From NCBI RefSeq assembly GCF_024648885.1, contig NZ_JANBBF010000010.1, positions 768,516 through 832,515 of the forward strand: 64,000 nucleotides of DNA. Direction: 5' to 3'. Below are positions 34,366 through 43,429 of this stretch, in pieces. Positions within the stretch are counted from its first letter, which is position 1, and the number at the start of each line of letters is the position of its first letter. Under the pieces are notes generated by a model that was not told the origin of the DNA, did not search any database, and saw nothing but the letters and a program-made list of their open reading frames with translations. This DNA is from Prauserella salsuginis (GTDB taxonomy: Bacteria; Actinomycetota; Actinomycetes; Mycobacteriales; Pseudonocardiaceae). Both the position numbers and the translations under genes were made by a program.

Positions 34366-35715
34366 TCAGCCGACCGCTTCGGGTGTCCGGGATTCGGCGG
34401 GCTTCGGATCGCGGGGAACCTTGAGCAGCGACAGCATCACGGCGCACACCACGAGACAGCCGATCGGGAAGAACAGGCCCGCAGACACGTTGTCGGCCGT
34501 GGCGTTCTGCCCGATCACGTACGGGCCGAAGAACCCGCCCAGCGCGGCGATCGAGTTGATCGCTGCAAGGCCGACCGCCGTCTGTTCCTTCGACAGCACC
34601 CGGGCGGCCAACGCCCAGTACGGTGCGAGGTAGCCCAGCACGCCGACCGCCACCAGTGACAGGCAGATCAGGGCGGGTACCGGCGTGGTGCGGAAGACGA
34701 CCGTGCCGATCAGCCCCACCGCCGCGAGGATCATGAGGCCCACGACGTGCCAGCGGCGTTCCCTCGTGCGGTCGGAGTGGCGGGCGATGAGCAGCATGCC
34801 GATCGCGCCGACGACCCACGGGATGATGCCCAGGAAACCGATGTTCGTCGCCGAGTACGACGGGTCCAGCTGCTTGACGATCTGCGGCAGGAAGAACGTG
34901 AAGCCGTACAGGCCGCACGCGGCGAACAGGTTCGCCAGGCCCAGGTACAGCACCCGTTTTTCCTTCATCACGCGCAGCTGTCCCAGGAAGGTCTCCTTCT
35001 TCTCCGGCGCGTAGTCCTTGTTGATCTCGGTTTCGAGCCAGTCGCTCTCCGCCTTCGACAGGAACCGTGCCTGGGAGGGCTTGTTCGGCAGATACATCAG
35101 CACGAGGACACCGATGAGCACCGCGGGAGCACCCTGCAGGATGAACACCCAGCGCCAGCTGGACAGGTCGAACCAGTGGACGTGGTCGAGGATCAGCCCG
35201 CCGGTGAGCCCGCCGAGCACCATCGCGATCGGCTGGGCCAGTGCGAGCATGGCGATCGCACGGCCACGCTCTGCGGGTCGGAACCACAACGTCAGATACA
35301 GCAGCAGGCCGGGGTAGAGCCCCGCCTCGGCGATGCCCAGCACGATCCGCGCGATGTAGAGCTGCGGCACGTTCTGGATGAAGCCCGTCACGACGGTGAC
35401 CACACCCCAGCTGACCGCGATGCGCGCGAGCCAGACCCGGGCGCCCACCTTCTTCATGATCATGTTGCTGGGGATCTCGAACAGCACGTATGCGAGGAAG
35501 AAGATCGCCGACGCGGTGCCGAACACGGCCGCCGAGATAGCCAACTCGTGTTCCATGCCCAGTTGGGCATAGCTGATGTTCGAGCGGTCCATGTAGTTGA
35601 AGATGTACAGCAGCATGACCAGCGGCAGGACGCGGGTGCTGACCTTGCGGACGGTCCGTTGCCCGATGTCGGCCGCGGTGGTCTCCGCGCTCGCCGGTGG
35701 ACGTGTTTCGCTCAT
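34366..35715 (-). CDS. MFS transporter, anion:cation symporter type
   Basis: This 449-residue, 12-segment major facilitator has YIFNYMDRSNISYAQ after the first membrane segment, typical of the ACS family, which imports organic acids such as 4-hydroxybenzoate, phthalate or tartrate derivatives with protons. FRPAERGRAIAMLA matches the conserved loop. The ATG at 35715 has GAGGAG at 5 nt. It is the last gene of a cluster with a flavoprotein, two SDRs and a SnoaL-like protein, so it probably imports their substrate. Confidence 0.88.
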   Translation of the reverse strand: MSETRPPASAETTAADIGQRTVRKVSTRVLPLVMLLYIFNYMDRSNISYAQLGMEHELAISAAVFGTASAIFFLAYVLFEIPSNMIMKKVGARVWLARIAVSWGVVTVVTGFIQNVPQLYIARIVLGIAEAGLYPGLLLYLTLWFRPAERGRAIAMLALAQPIAMVLGGLTGGLILDHVHWFDLSSWRWVFILQGAPAVLIGVLVLMYLPNKPSQARFLSKAESDWLETEINKDYAPEKKETFLGQLRVMKEKRVLYLGLANLFAACGLYGFTFFLPQIVKQLDPSYSATNIGFLGIIPWVVGAIGMLLIARHSDRTRERRWHVVGLMILAAVGLIGTVVFRTTPVPALICLSLVAVGVLGYLAPYWALAARVLSKEQTAVGLAAINSIAALGGFFGPYVIGQNATADNVSAGLFFPIGCLVVCAVMLSLLKVPRDPKPAESRTPEAVG

Positions 35716-35781
35716 GCGTTCTCCTCGTTGAGGCATCGAGTGTCGCCGGGTTCGGGTTGCCGGTCGCGTTCGGTACGGGAT

Positions 35782-37203
35782 TCAGGAGCCTGCGGCGGCT
35801 CCCAGGCCTGCGAGCCGGCCGACGGTGACGGCGCCCGCGACCGCGTTGCCGCCGCCGACGTAGCGTTCGCCGAGTACGCCTGCGCCCGCCTCGCCCGCGG
35901 CGAACAGCCCGGGAATGACATCGCCCCGGACGTCACGAACCCGCGCCTTCGCGTCGATCGCGAGACCGGCGTGCGTGCAGACGAGTTCCGCGGGCTGCAG
36001 CCGCGCGGCGTAGAACGGTGGCCGGTCGATCGGGTCGGGGTCGGCCGTCGACCCCTTGTTGGCGAGCGTCCGGTGCCGGAGGAACTCGGGATCGTCGCCT
36101 TCCGGTAGCTGTGTGTTCCAGCGCCGCACCGTGGCTTCCAGTGCGTCGGCCGGCATCCCGGCCATGCCGGCGAGTTCGGCGAGCGAGTCCGCACGGAGCG
36201 TGCGGCCCGCCTCGGCCTCGGCGAGCACGTGCTCGGCGTTCCAGTGGGCGTATCCGGGCGGCAGCGACGTCCTGGCGCGCTCGTCGAACACGGCCCATAC
36301 CGGCCCGTCCTGGGCTTCGATGATGCCGCCGGACACGGCGTAGGAGGCGTCCTCGTCCATGAACCGCCTGCCGCGGTGGTTGACGTAGACGCGGGACTTC
36401 GGCGGGAACCCGGACTGCCAGTGGTGCAGCCGCTGGAAGTACACGGTCGGCAGGCGCAATCCCCAGCCCTCGCCGGTGACGTCCGCGCCGACCTGGTCGC
36501 CGAGTCGCAGGTGATCGCCCCGGCTGCCGTCGGCGGCGACGACGAAGAGGTCGTCGCCCGCGCGCAGCGCGTCGGGGTAGTACCGCTCCAGTAGCTGCGG
36601 GTCTCGTGCGAACCCGCCGCTGGCCACGACCACCGCACGCGCGGGGACCTCGATGTCGTCGGCGACGACACCCGTTACCCGCCCCTCGTGCTGCAGCAGT
36701 CGCTGCACGCGGGTGTTCAGCACGACCTCGACACCGCTCGTGCGGGCCGCCCTGGCCAGCGCCTGGACCAGGCCGTAGCCCTGGTCCTTCGGCACGTGAC
36801 CGCGCCAGACGTCTTCGACACCCGCCTGGCACAGGCCGGGCATGTGCGCGTTCGTCGACACCCTGGCCGGGATCTCGACGCCCAGTCCGATCAGCCACTC
36901 CAGCGCCGGACCGGCGCCTCGGCAGAAGGCGGCGATCAGCCCCGGCTCGAGCTGCCAGCGGTTCAGGTCCATGTAGTGCTGGAAGAACCGCTCTGGGGAG
37001 TCGTCGATACCCAGCCGTTCCTGGACACTCGTGCCGGCCGCGGTGAACAGGCCCGCCGACAGCTGGGTCGAACCGCCGAGTTCGGTCTCCGATTCGAAGA
37101 GCAGCACCGAACGGCCGCTTTCGGCCGCGGACACGGCGGCCGCCAGTCCCGCACCGCCGCCTCCGATGACGACGACGTCCCAGTCGTCTCGTTCGTCGCT
37201 CAC
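35782..37203 (-). CDS. FAD-dependent oxidoreductase, fumarate-reductase/ketosteroid-dehydrogenase type
   Basis: This 473-residue flavoprotein has the FAD-binding VVVIGGGGAGLAAAVSAAE, then ELGGSTQLSAG, AVVVASGGFARDP and the C-terminal GGGNAVAGAVTVGRLAG. It belongs to the family of fumarate reductase flavoproteins and 3-ketosteroid delta-1 dehydrogenases, which desaturate or reduce a C-C bond next to a carbonyl. The GTG at 37203 overlaps the SDR stop by 4 nt. The substrate is not predictable. Confidence 0.85.
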   Translation of the reverse strand: MSDERDDWDVVVIGGGGAGLAAAVSAAESGRSVLLFESETELGGSTQLSAGLFTAAGTSVQERLGIDDSPERFFQHYMDLNRWQLEPGLIAAFCRGAGPALEWLIGLGVEIPARVSTNAHMPGLCQAGVEDVWRGHVPKDQGYGLVQALARAARTSGVEVVLNTRVQRLLQHEGRVTGVVADDIEVPARAVVVASGGFARDPQLLERYYPDALRAGDDLFVVAADGSRGDHLRLGDQVGADVTGEGWGLRLPTVYFQRLHHWQSGFPPKSRVYVNHRGRRFMDEDASYAVSGGIIEAQDGPVWAVFDERARTSLPPGYAHWNAEHVLAEAEAGRTLRADSLAELAGMAGMPADALEATVRRWNTQLPEGDDPEFLRHRTLANKGSTADPDPIDRPPFYAARLQPAELVCTHAGLAIDAKARVRDVRGDVIPGLFAAGEAGAGVLGERYVGGGNAVAGAVTVGRLAGLGAAAGS

Positions 37204-37976
37204 TGTGGATCGCCTCCCGTCTCGGCCGTGATGCGGTGGTAGAGCCCGTTGGAGACGAGGCCGCCGTCCACCGTGACCTCGCTACCGGTCATGTAGCTGG
37301 AACGCTCGGACAGCAGGAACAGGACCGCCTCGGTGATCTCGTCGGGCCTTGCCATTCGTCCGAACGGGACGCTCGCCACGGCGGAGGCCACGAACGAGTC
37401 GGCACCGGCGAGAAAGCCCGTGTCGGTCAGGCCGGGGTGCACCGAGTTCACCCGGATTCCCCACTTCGCGAAGTTTCCTGCGGCCGATTTGGACAGTCCG
37501 GTGAGGCCCCATTTGCTCGCCGAGTACGCGGGCGAGAAGTAGCCGATCTGCCCCGAGATCGACGAGATGTTGACGATCGAACCGCCGCCCGAGTCGCGCA
37601 TCGGCTCGGCGACCGCCTTCATGCCGTGGAACGGGCCGAACAGGTTGATCCGCATGGTGCGTTCCCAGACCTCGTCCGGCGTGTCCAGGAACTCGAGTCT
37701 CCTGGAGATTCCCGCGTTGTTGACGAGCCCGCCGAGGCTGCCGTGCGCACGCAGGATGTCGTCGACGACCACCCGCCACGTCGCCGCGTCGGTGACGTCC
37801 AGTTCGTGCACCGACGCCGATCCGCCCGCCTGCGTGATCTCGTCGGCGACCGGTGCTGCGTCGGCCACGTCGGCCAGGCACACGTGTGTGCCCCTGGCGG
37901 CGAGTGCACGCGCGTGATTCGCGCCCATGCCCGCGGCCGCGCCGGTGATCAGGACGACCTCGGGAAACTCAGACAT
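37200..37976 (-). CDS. Short-chain dehydrogenase/reductase
   Basis: This 258-residue classical SDR has LITGAAAGMGANHARALAAR (coenzyme), NNAG, SIVNISSISGQIGYFSPAYS (Ser) and YSASKWG (Tyr/Lys). DVADAA at the end of the second strand suggests NAD rather than NADP. It overlaps the flavoprotein by 4 nt downstream and the next SDR by 8 nt upstream, so it is part of a tightly coupled cluster of catabolic genes. Confidence 0.88.
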   Translation of the reverse strand: MSEFPEVVLITGAAAGMGANHARALAARGTHVCLADVADAAPVADEITQAGGSASVHELDVTDAATWRVVVDDILRAHGSLGGLVNNAGISRRLEFLDTPDEVWERTMRINLFGPFHGMKAVAEPMRDSGGGSIVNISSISGQIGYFSPAYSASKWGLTGLSKSAAGNFAKWGIRVNSVHPGLTDTGFLAGADSFVASAVASVPFGRMARPDEITEAVLFLLSERSSYMTGSEVTVDGGLVSNGLYHRITAETGGDPQ

Positions 37977-38784
37977 GGCGGGAACCGCCGTCCACGGCGA
38001 TGCTGTGGCCGGTGACGTACCGGGCGCTGTCGGACAGCAGGAACAGCAGCGGTCCTGCAACCTCCTCGGGAGAGCCGAAGCGGTGCAGCGGGACGACGTC
38101 GAGCGCGTGCTGCAGCGTCGCCGGATCGTCCTTGGCCCATCGCGTCATCGCGGTGTCGATGTAGCCGGGTGCCAGCGCGTTGACGCGAATCCCCTTGTCG
38201 CCGAACTCCACGGCGAGCGATTCGGTCAGGTGTGCCACGGCCGCCTTCGACGCGCAGTAGGCGCCGCGGCCCTTGCGCACCCGCAGCGCGGAGACCGACG
38301 ACATGTTGACGATCGCGCCGCCGGGCCCCATGTGCCGCGCGGCCGCCTGCGCTCCGTAGAGCACGCCTTCGACGTTGACCGACAGGGTCGCGTCGAGCTG
38401 CTCCGGGGTGATCTCGTCGGCGACCGCGTACGGGAAGATCCCCGCGTTGTTGACCCAGAAGTCGAGCCTGCCGAACCTGGTCGTCGCCAGCTTCGCGATC
38501 GTTTCGTGGTCCTGTGCCGCGGTGACGTCGACGGTGGCCGCGACGATCTCGCCCGGTTTGTCGGCCACGGAGGCAGCGGCCAGCTCGGCGGTCAGGTCGT
38601 CGGCCGTCGCCCGCATCCGGTCGGCGTCGATGTCGGCGCCGACGACGTGCACGCCGCGCGAGGCGAGTGCCGCCGTGAAGCGGGCTCCCATGCCCTGGGC
38701 GGCGCCGGTGACGACCGCGACCTTGCCCTCGAACTCGGGGTGCACGACGGTCATCGGCGTGTGCTGGGCGCGGGTGTCGCTCAT
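37969..38784 (-). CDS. Short-chain dehydrogenase/reductase
   Basis: This 271-residue SDR has a 20-residue N-terminal extension before VAVVTGAAQGMGARFTAALA. GADIDAD indicates NAD preference, and NNAG, MSSVSALRV (Ser) and YCASKAA (Tyr/Lys) complete the active site. Two SDRs with a flavoprotein suggest consecutive oxidations of hydroxyls on a cyclic substrate. It overlaps the next SDR by 8 nt. Confidence 0.88.
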   Translation of the reverse strand: MSDTRAQHTPMTVVHPEFEGKVAVVTGAAQGMGARFTAALASRGVHVVGADIDADRMRATADDLTAELAAASVADKPGEIVAATVDVTAAQDHETIAKLATTRFGRLDFWVNNAGIFPYAVADEITPEQLDATLSVNVEGVLYGAQAAARHMGPGGAIVNMSSVSALRVRKGRGAYCASKAAVAHLTESLAVEFGDKGIRVNALAPGYIDTAMTRWAKDDPATLQHALDVVPLHRFGSPEEVAGPLLFLLSDSARYVTGHSIAVDGGSRHV

Positions 38785-38842
38785 GGTTCTCCGTTCCGTG
38801 TTGTGCCGGCCCGCTGGGCCGGCGCAGTGTCAGCGGGGTTCG

Positions 38843-39271
38843 TCAGCGGGGCTCGTCGTCGCGGTGCACGGTGCGGCGGGCGATCCGCCAGCCGGACGGG
38901 CTGCGCACGACCCGGTCGGCGATCGTTGTCTGTCGCACCACAGTGGACGGACCGCCCGGTGCGGTGTGGACGAGTTGCAGGTACGCCCGCACGAGGAGTT
39001 CGTCGGGGCCCTGCCCGGTGACGAACAGATTGGTCAGTACGTGCCGGGTGACGCCGTCCTGCCGGGCGAATCTCTCGGCGAAGGCTGTCAGCGCCTCGGT
39101 GCCGACGACCGGTTCGGGATAGCTCGGGGAGTGGAACTCGCCGTCCGGTGTGAAGGTCGCCGCCCAGGCGTCGGCGTGTCCGTCGTCGATGAAGTGGCTC
39201 TGCGCGCCGTACAGCTGGTGTACGCGCGCGAGGGTCTCGGTGCTGATGTCGTCGTCCGGCCCGCGTGTCAT
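38843..39271 (-). CDS. SnoaL/NTF2-fold protein
   Basis: This 142-residue protein has the SnoaL-like pattern (YGAQSHFIDDGHADAWAATF, TPDGEF, GWRIARRTVHRDD) seen in small isomerases, dehydratases and ring-hydroxylating dioxygenase beta-like proteins. The ATG at 39271 has GGAGAGGA at 4 nt. It is the promoter-proximal gene of the cluster facing the IclR regulator at 39496. Confidence 0.8.
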   Translation of the reverse strand: MTRGPDDDISTETLARVHQLYGAQSHFIDDGHADAWAATFTPDGEFHSPSYPEPVVGTEALTAFAERFARQDGVTRHVLTNLFVTGQGPDELLVRAYLQLVHTAPGGPSTVVRQTTIADRVVRSPSGWRIARRTVHRDDEPR

Positions 39272-39338
39272 CTGGTCCTCTCCACCCCTTGCTGTCGGAT
39301 ACACCGCTGTATTCGCGCGCCTCTGGGGTCGCGTCGGA

Positions 39339-39382
39339 GTCCACATGCCGCCGTCCACGTGCCGCCGGGTCCACACGCCGTC
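39339..39382. repeat. 14-bp tandem repeat upstream of the catabolic cluster
   Basis: GTCCACATGCCGCC (39339-39352), GTCCACGTGCCGCC (39353-39366) and a variant at 39369-39382 lie in the divergent gap before the IclR gene. Confidence 0.65.
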
Positions 39383-39418
39383 CGGTGGTCGTTCGATGTG
39401 TGACACCGGGCTGGTAGT

Positions 39419-39445
39419 GTGCGAATATCGCACGCGACGTGCGAA
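39419..39445. promoter_or_regulatory. Probable IclR operator
   Basis: GTGCGA-ATA-TCGCAC (39419-39433) is a perfect 6-3-6 dyad and a further half-site GTGCGAA follows at 39439-39445. It lies 148 bp from the SnoaL-like start and 63 bp from the IclR start, well placed to control both. Confidence 0.65.
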
Positions 39446-39495
39446 CTACGGAAACAGTAGGGTGGCCGTCAACGGCCGTCAAGAGGGGTTACGCA

Positions 39496-40164
39496 GTGTC
39501 CGAACTCGACTCCGGAATGTCCAAGACGTTGCACAACGGCTTGGAGATCTTGGAACTGCTGGTCGCGCAGCCGCGCGGGATGACGCTCACCGAGGTCGCG
39601 GACGCGCTCGGGGTGCACCGGACCGTCGCCCACCGGCTCGTTCGCACGCTCGAGGCGCACCGGTTGTGCAAGCGCGACCGCGACAAGCGCATCACGCTCG
39701 CGGCGGGACTCGTCCGGTTGGCCGAGCCGGTCGAACAGGACCTGCGGACGCTCGCGCTCCCGGTGCTGGAGGATCTCGCGGAGAAGACGAAGGCGTCGGC
39801 ACATCTCGTCGTGCGCGACTCCGAGAACGAAGCGCGGATGCTGATGATCGTCGAACCGCGCATGGCTCGGATGCACGTCAGCTTCCGGGCGGGCCAGGTG
39901 GATCCCGTGGATCGCGGTTCGGCAGGTCTCGCGCTGTTGGCCGCGCAACCGCCCGTGTCCGGGGAACGGGAGGCGGTGACGACGGCCCGGCGGCGCGGCT
40001 TCGCCGTGTCCTACGGCGAGGTCGTGCCGTCGGTGTGCGGCGTGTCCGCGCCGGTGCCGGGCAGAGAGGTGAGCCTCGGGCTCACGTTGTTCGAGATCGA
40101 GGACGAGGACGAACTCGGCCGCATCGTGTGCGAAGCGGCGAACCGCCTCGGCGCCCAGTTGTAG
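39496..40164 (+). CDS. IclR-family transcriptional regulator
   Basis: This 222-residue regulator has the winged helix GLEILELLVAQPRGMTLTEV and ALGVHRTVAHRLVRTLEAH, and the ligand domain shortened relative to typical 250-residue IclR proteins, lacking part of the central region. The GTG at 39496 (SELDSGMSKTLHNG) fits the family. A GTG at 39439 would put the start inside the dyad. It faces the SnoaL/SDR/flavoprotein/MFS cluster and is its likely controller; the inducer is probably the imported organic acid. Confidence 0.85.
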   Translation: MSELDSGMSKTLHNGLEILELLVAQPRGMTLTEVADALGVHRTVAHRLVRTLEAHRLCKRDRDKRITLAAGLVRLAEPVEQDLRTLALPVLEDLAEKTKASAHLVVRDSENEARMLMIVEPRMARMHVSFRAGQVDPVDRGSAGLALLAAQPPVSGEREAVTTARRRGFAVSYGEVVPSVCGVSAPVPGREVSLGLTLFEIEDEDELGRIVCEAANRLGAQL

Positions 40165-40223
40165 GCGCGGTCCACGGCGCACGGGGCGCGCCGCAGGTGG
40201 CTGCGCAGTTGGTGGGTGTCGCA

Positions 40224-40263
40224 CCGCGGCCCCCGGCGTCGCGATGCGCGGCCGGGGGCGCGG
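40224..40263. terminator. Hairpin between convergent genes
   Basis: CCGCGGCCCCCGGC (40224-40237) pairs with GCCGGGGGCGCGG (40251-40263) with one bulged base. It separates the IclR gene from the convergent FMN reductase. Confidence 0.65.
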
Positions 40264-40288
40264 CGTGGCTGTGGTCAGCCCGTGCGGA

Positions 40289-40843
40289 TCAAGCCGTGGT
40301 GGCCTTGGCTGCCAGCGTGGTGAGGACCTTGGTGAGCTGCTCGGCGACCTCGGCGTCGGAGTACGGGTGAGTCTCGGCGAACCGCGTGGCAGAACCGGGG
40401 ATGTCGAGCTTGACGTCGTCGATGACGGCGCCGCCCGCGATGCCTGCGGCCTTGCGGGTGTCGTCGTGGGCCCACACGCCGCCGTACTGGCCGAGGGCCG
40501 TACCGATGACGGCCACCGGCTTGCCGGTCATCGCGCCCGCCTGCCACGGCCGGGACAGCCAGTCGATGGCGTTCTTGATCACCGCGGGCATCGTGCCGTT
40601 GTACTCGGGCGAGATGTAGAGGAAGGCGTGTGCCCGTTCGGCCGCCGTTCGCAGGCGGGCGGCGGTGGCGGGCAGCGCGGCGGCGGTGTCGATGTCCTCG
40701 TTGTAGAACGGCAGGTCACCGAGGCCGTCGGCGACGGTCAGCGTGATATCGGCGGGTGCGAGCTTGGCCGCGGCCTCGGCGAGCTGGTGGTTGTGCGAGG
40801 CGGCGCGCAGGCTACCGACCAGTGTGAGGATCTCGACGGACAT
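40289..40843 (-). CDS. NADPH-dependent FMN reductase (flavodoxin fold)
   Basis: This 184-residue flavoprotein has the FMN phosphate loop in LVGSLRAASHNHQLAEA and the isoalloxazine-binding ISPEYNGTMPAVIKNAIDWL. PVAVIGTALGQYGG completes the family pattern. It transfers electrons from NADPH to FMN or to quinones/azo or chromate acceptors. GGGAGG precedes the ATG at 40843. It is divergent from a TetR gene that probably represses it. Confidence 0.9.
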   Translation of the reverse strand: MSVEILTLVGSLRAASHNHQLAEAAAKLAPADITLTVADGLGDLPFYNEDIDTAAALPATAARLRTAAERAHAFLYISPEYNGTMPAVIKNAIDWLSRPWQAGAMTGKPVAVIGTALGQYGGVWAHDDTRKAAGIAGGAVIDDVKLDIPGSATRFAETHPYSDAEVAEQLTKVLTTLAAKATTA

Positions 40844-40914
40844 GGATTCAGCCTCCCGGCGGCGTGGAGCGTATTGACGACGGGAAATGATGGCATCGTC
40901 GGCCGACCGTAACC

Positions 40915-40926
40915 GGACCAGGGTCC
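40915..40926. promoter_or_regulatory. Dyad between FMN reductase and TetR genes
   Basis: GGACC-AG-GGTCC is a perfect 5-2-5 inverted repeat, 72 bp from the reductase start and 75 bp from the TetR start. Confidence 0.45.
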
Positions 40927-41000
40927 ACCTTTAGTGGTGTAGGCAACCCGCCGCGCGCTGTCGTCCGCGCTTCGTAAGGCCCGAACAGCCGCTATCGTCG

Positions 41001-41621
41001 GTGGACGTGCCCCAGCGACGCGAGCTCCCGCTGACGCCGGTCGGCGAGGAACCCCGACTGCGCGCCGATGCCGTACGGAACCGCGCCCGGCTGCTCGCCG
41101 CCGCCGCGCGCCTCGCCGACGAACACGGCGTCGAGCAGCTGACCATGGACGCCGTCGCCACCGCAGCCGAGGTCGGCAAGGGCACCGTGTTCCGCCGGTT
41201 CGGCGACCGCATCGGCCTGCTGCAGGCCCTGCTGGACCACGTCGAAGCGCGGTTCCAGGCCGGCTTCCTCGAAGGCGAACCACCGCTCGGCCCCGGCGCG
41301 CCCCCGCGGGAGCGCCTCCATGCGTTCGGGCCCGCGGCGCTGCGGCACGACGCCGCGCACCGCGAGCTCTACCTCGCGGCGGAGGGCAAACCCGAGCGCC
41401 GGTACCTCACGCCGTCGATCCGGCTGCGGCACACGCACCTGGCGATGCTGCTGCGGTCGGCGGGCGTGCAGACCACGGGCGGCGACGCCGAACTGCTCGC
41501 CCACACGCTGCTGAGCTTCGTCGACTCGGCGCTCACGGCACATCTGACGTCTCAGCGGGGACTGCCCCTCGAACGGCTCGAAACCGGCTGGGCCGATCTC
41601 GTCGACCGCCTGCTCGGCTGA
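41001..41621 (+). CDS. TetR-family transcriptional regulator
   Basis: This 206-residue TetR protein has the DNA-binding helix-turn-helix TMDAVATAAEVGKGTVFRRF (residues about 50-69), preceded by a Pro/Arg-rich stretch. The ligand domain is shorter than average. Two GTG codons (41001, 41007) are possible starts, with no ribosome-binding site, so a leaderless mRNA is likely. It faces the FMN reductase gene and is its likely repressor. Confidence 0.83.
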   Translation: MDVPQRRELPLTPVGEEPRLRADAVRNRARLLAAAARLADEHGVEQLTMDAVATAAEVGKGTVFRRFGDRIGLLQALLDHVEARFQAGFLEGEPPLGPGAPPRERLHAFGPAALRHDAAHRELYLAAEGKPERRYLTPSIRLRHTHLAMLLRSAGVQTTGGDAELLAHTLLSFVDSALTAHLTSQRGLPLERLETGWADLVDRLLG

Positions 41622-41628
41622 AGCAACC

Positions 41629-41690
41629 GGGCCCCTGGAATCCGCAACACGGGCCCTGGAATCCGCAACACGGCGGCTTGCGCGCGAACG
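41629..41690. repeat. Tandem repeat after the TetR gene
   Basis: A 22-bp unit (41629-41650) is followed by a 21-bp copy (41651-41671), both ending GGAATCCGCAACAC. The next 19 bp, GGCGGCTTGCGCGCGAACG (41672-41690), resemble the core of the 40-bp repeat at 21100-21198. Confidence 0.75.
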
Positions 41691-41797
41691 TGACGCGTGG
41701 GTGTCGATCAAGCACTACCGCAACGCCACTGTGCGTTCACGGTGTGCGGTTTTCCTGGCCGTGCTGAGCCAACCCGGTTCCCGTTCCAGGAGGTTCG

Positions 41798-43423
41798 ATG
41801 TTCCCGCCACGTCATCGCCGTAGCAGCAACCACGACAGCGACCGGTCGTCCGCCGCAAGCCCGGTCTCCCGCCGCGGCTTCCTCGGCGGCATGGCCGGTG
41901 TCGGCGCAGGCGCCGTCGTGCTCGGCACGGGTACCGCAGCCGGGCCCGCAGCCGCGGCGCCGTCGCGCCGCATCGCCGACCCGTTCCAGCTCGGCCTCGC
42001 ATCGGGCGACCCGCTGCCCGACGGTGTCGTGCTGTGGACGCGCCTCGCGCCCAAGCCGCTGGACTTCGACGGCGGCATGCCCGGCCGCATCGTTCCGGTG
42101 CAGTGGGAGATCGCGCTGGACGAGAAGTTCAGCAAGGTCGTCAAGCGCGGCACGGAGCGGGCACTGCCGGAGGAGGCGCACACCGTGCACGCCGACGTGC
42201 GCGGCCTCGAACCGCACCACGAGTACTTCTACCGCTTCCGCGTGGACGGGGAGATCTCCGAGGCCGGACGTACGCGGACCGCGCCCGCGCCCGGCACGAC
42301 GCCGGAGCTGCACTTCGCGTTCGCGTCGTGTTCCAACTGGGAGCAGGGCTACTTCACGGCGTACCGCCACATGGCCGCCGAGCGGCCCGACATGGTGTTC
42401 CACCTCGGCGACTACCTGTACGAGTACGCCGCGGGTGTCAACGGGGACGTGCGCACCCACGCCGGTGACGAGATGAACGAGCTGGGCGAGTACCGGCAGC
42501 GGCACGCGCAGTACAAGACCGACGGCGATCTGCAGCTCGTGCACTCGGTGTCGCCGTTCATCGTCACGTGGGACGACCACGAGACCGACAACAACTACGC
42601 CGACCTCGTCCCGGAGAACGACGACCCGGAACAGGGCAACGGCAGCCGGGAGGAGTTCGCCAAGCGGCGCGCGGCGGCGTACCAGGCGTACTGGGAGCAC
42701 ATGCCGCTGCGCCGGTTCCGCAAGCCGGTCGACACGAACCTGCCGCTGTACCGGCGGTTCCGCTACGGCGACACGGCCACGTTCAGCGTGCTCGACTCCC
42801 GCCAGTACCGCGACGACCAGCCGTACAACGACAAGTCGCAGGTGTCGGGTCCCGACCAGTGGAAGACCAACATGCTCGGCGACGAGCAGCACGCGTGGCT
42901 GGAGAAGGGCTTCGACGAGTCGAAGTCGGCGTGGAACGTCGTGCCGCAGCAGATCTACTTCGCCAGCATGGACGAGGTCGAAGGCGAGGATCCGGGCGGC
43001 TACAACGACGGCTGGGACGGCTACCGCGCCTCGCGCGACCGCATCCTCGGGTACGTCGAGGAGAAGGGCATCGACAACGTCGTGGTCCTCACCGGCGACG
43101 TCCACAAGCACTGGGTCAACGACCTGCGCCGCGACTTCGAGAAGCCGGAGACCGCGGTGGTGGCCAGCGAGTTCGTGACGACGTCGATCACCTCCAACGG
43201 CGACGGCACCGGTACCAACGACCCGGGCTCGGTCATCCGGAGCGAGAACCCGCACACGAAGTACCACTGCGACCGCCGCGGATACGTCTCCTGCCACGTG
43301 TCGAGGGACCGCTACGTCGCCGACTACCAGGTGGTCGACTTCGTCTCGAAGAAGGACGCACCGATCCGTACCGATGCGTCGTTCGAGATCGAGGCCGGCA
43401 CGCCGGGCGTTCGGCAGCGGTGA
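41798..43423 (+). CDS. phoD: PhoD-type alkaline phosphatase/phosphodiesterase
   Basis: This 541-residue secreted metallophosphatase has a twin-arginine signal (SRRGFLGG, residues about 25-32, followed by a hydrophobic Ala/Gly stretch). The PhoD N-terminal domain begins DPFQLGLASGDPLPDGVVLWTRL in two parts. The metal-binding motifs include HFAFASCSNWEQG, FHLGDYLYEY, WDDHETDNNY and VVLTGDVHKHWV. It releases phosphate from phosphodiesters or teichoic acids outside the cell using Ca/Fe. AGGAGG lies 4 nt before the ATG. One GTTCAC element (41735-41740) could be part of a Pho box, but a second repeat is not clear. Confidence 0.92.
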   Translation: MFPPRHRRSSNHDSDRSSAASPVSRRGFLGGMAGVGAGAVVLGTGTAAGPAAAAPSRRIADPFQLGLASGDPLPDGVVLWTRLAPKPLDFDGGMPGRIVPVQWEIALDEKFSKVVKRGTERALPEEAHTVHADVRGLEPHHEYFYRFRVDGEISEAGRTRTAPAPGTTPELHFAFASCSNWEQGYFTAYRHMAAERPDMVFHLGDYLYEYAAGVNGDVRTHAGDEMNELGEYRQRHAQYKTDGDLQLVHSVSPFIVTWDDHETDNNYADLVPENDDPEQGNGSREEFAKRRAAAYQAYWEHMPLRRFRKPVDTNLPLYRRFRYGDTATFSVLDSRQYRDDQPYNDKSQVSGPDQWKTNMLGDEQHAWLEKGFDESKSAWNVVPQQIYFASMDEVEGEDPGGYNDGWDGYRASRDRILGYVEEKGIDNVVVLTGDVHKHWVNDLRRDFEKPETAVVASEFVTTSITSNGDGTGTNDPGSVIRSENPHTKYHCDRRGYVSCHVSRDRYVADYQVVDFVSKKDAPIRTDASFEIEAGTPGVRQR

Positions 43424-43429
43424 GGCCGC

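Noticed and set aside
41731..41760. A Pho box upstream of phoD
   Set aside because: One GTTCAC element is present at 41735 but the expected second 11-bp repeat is not recognisable.
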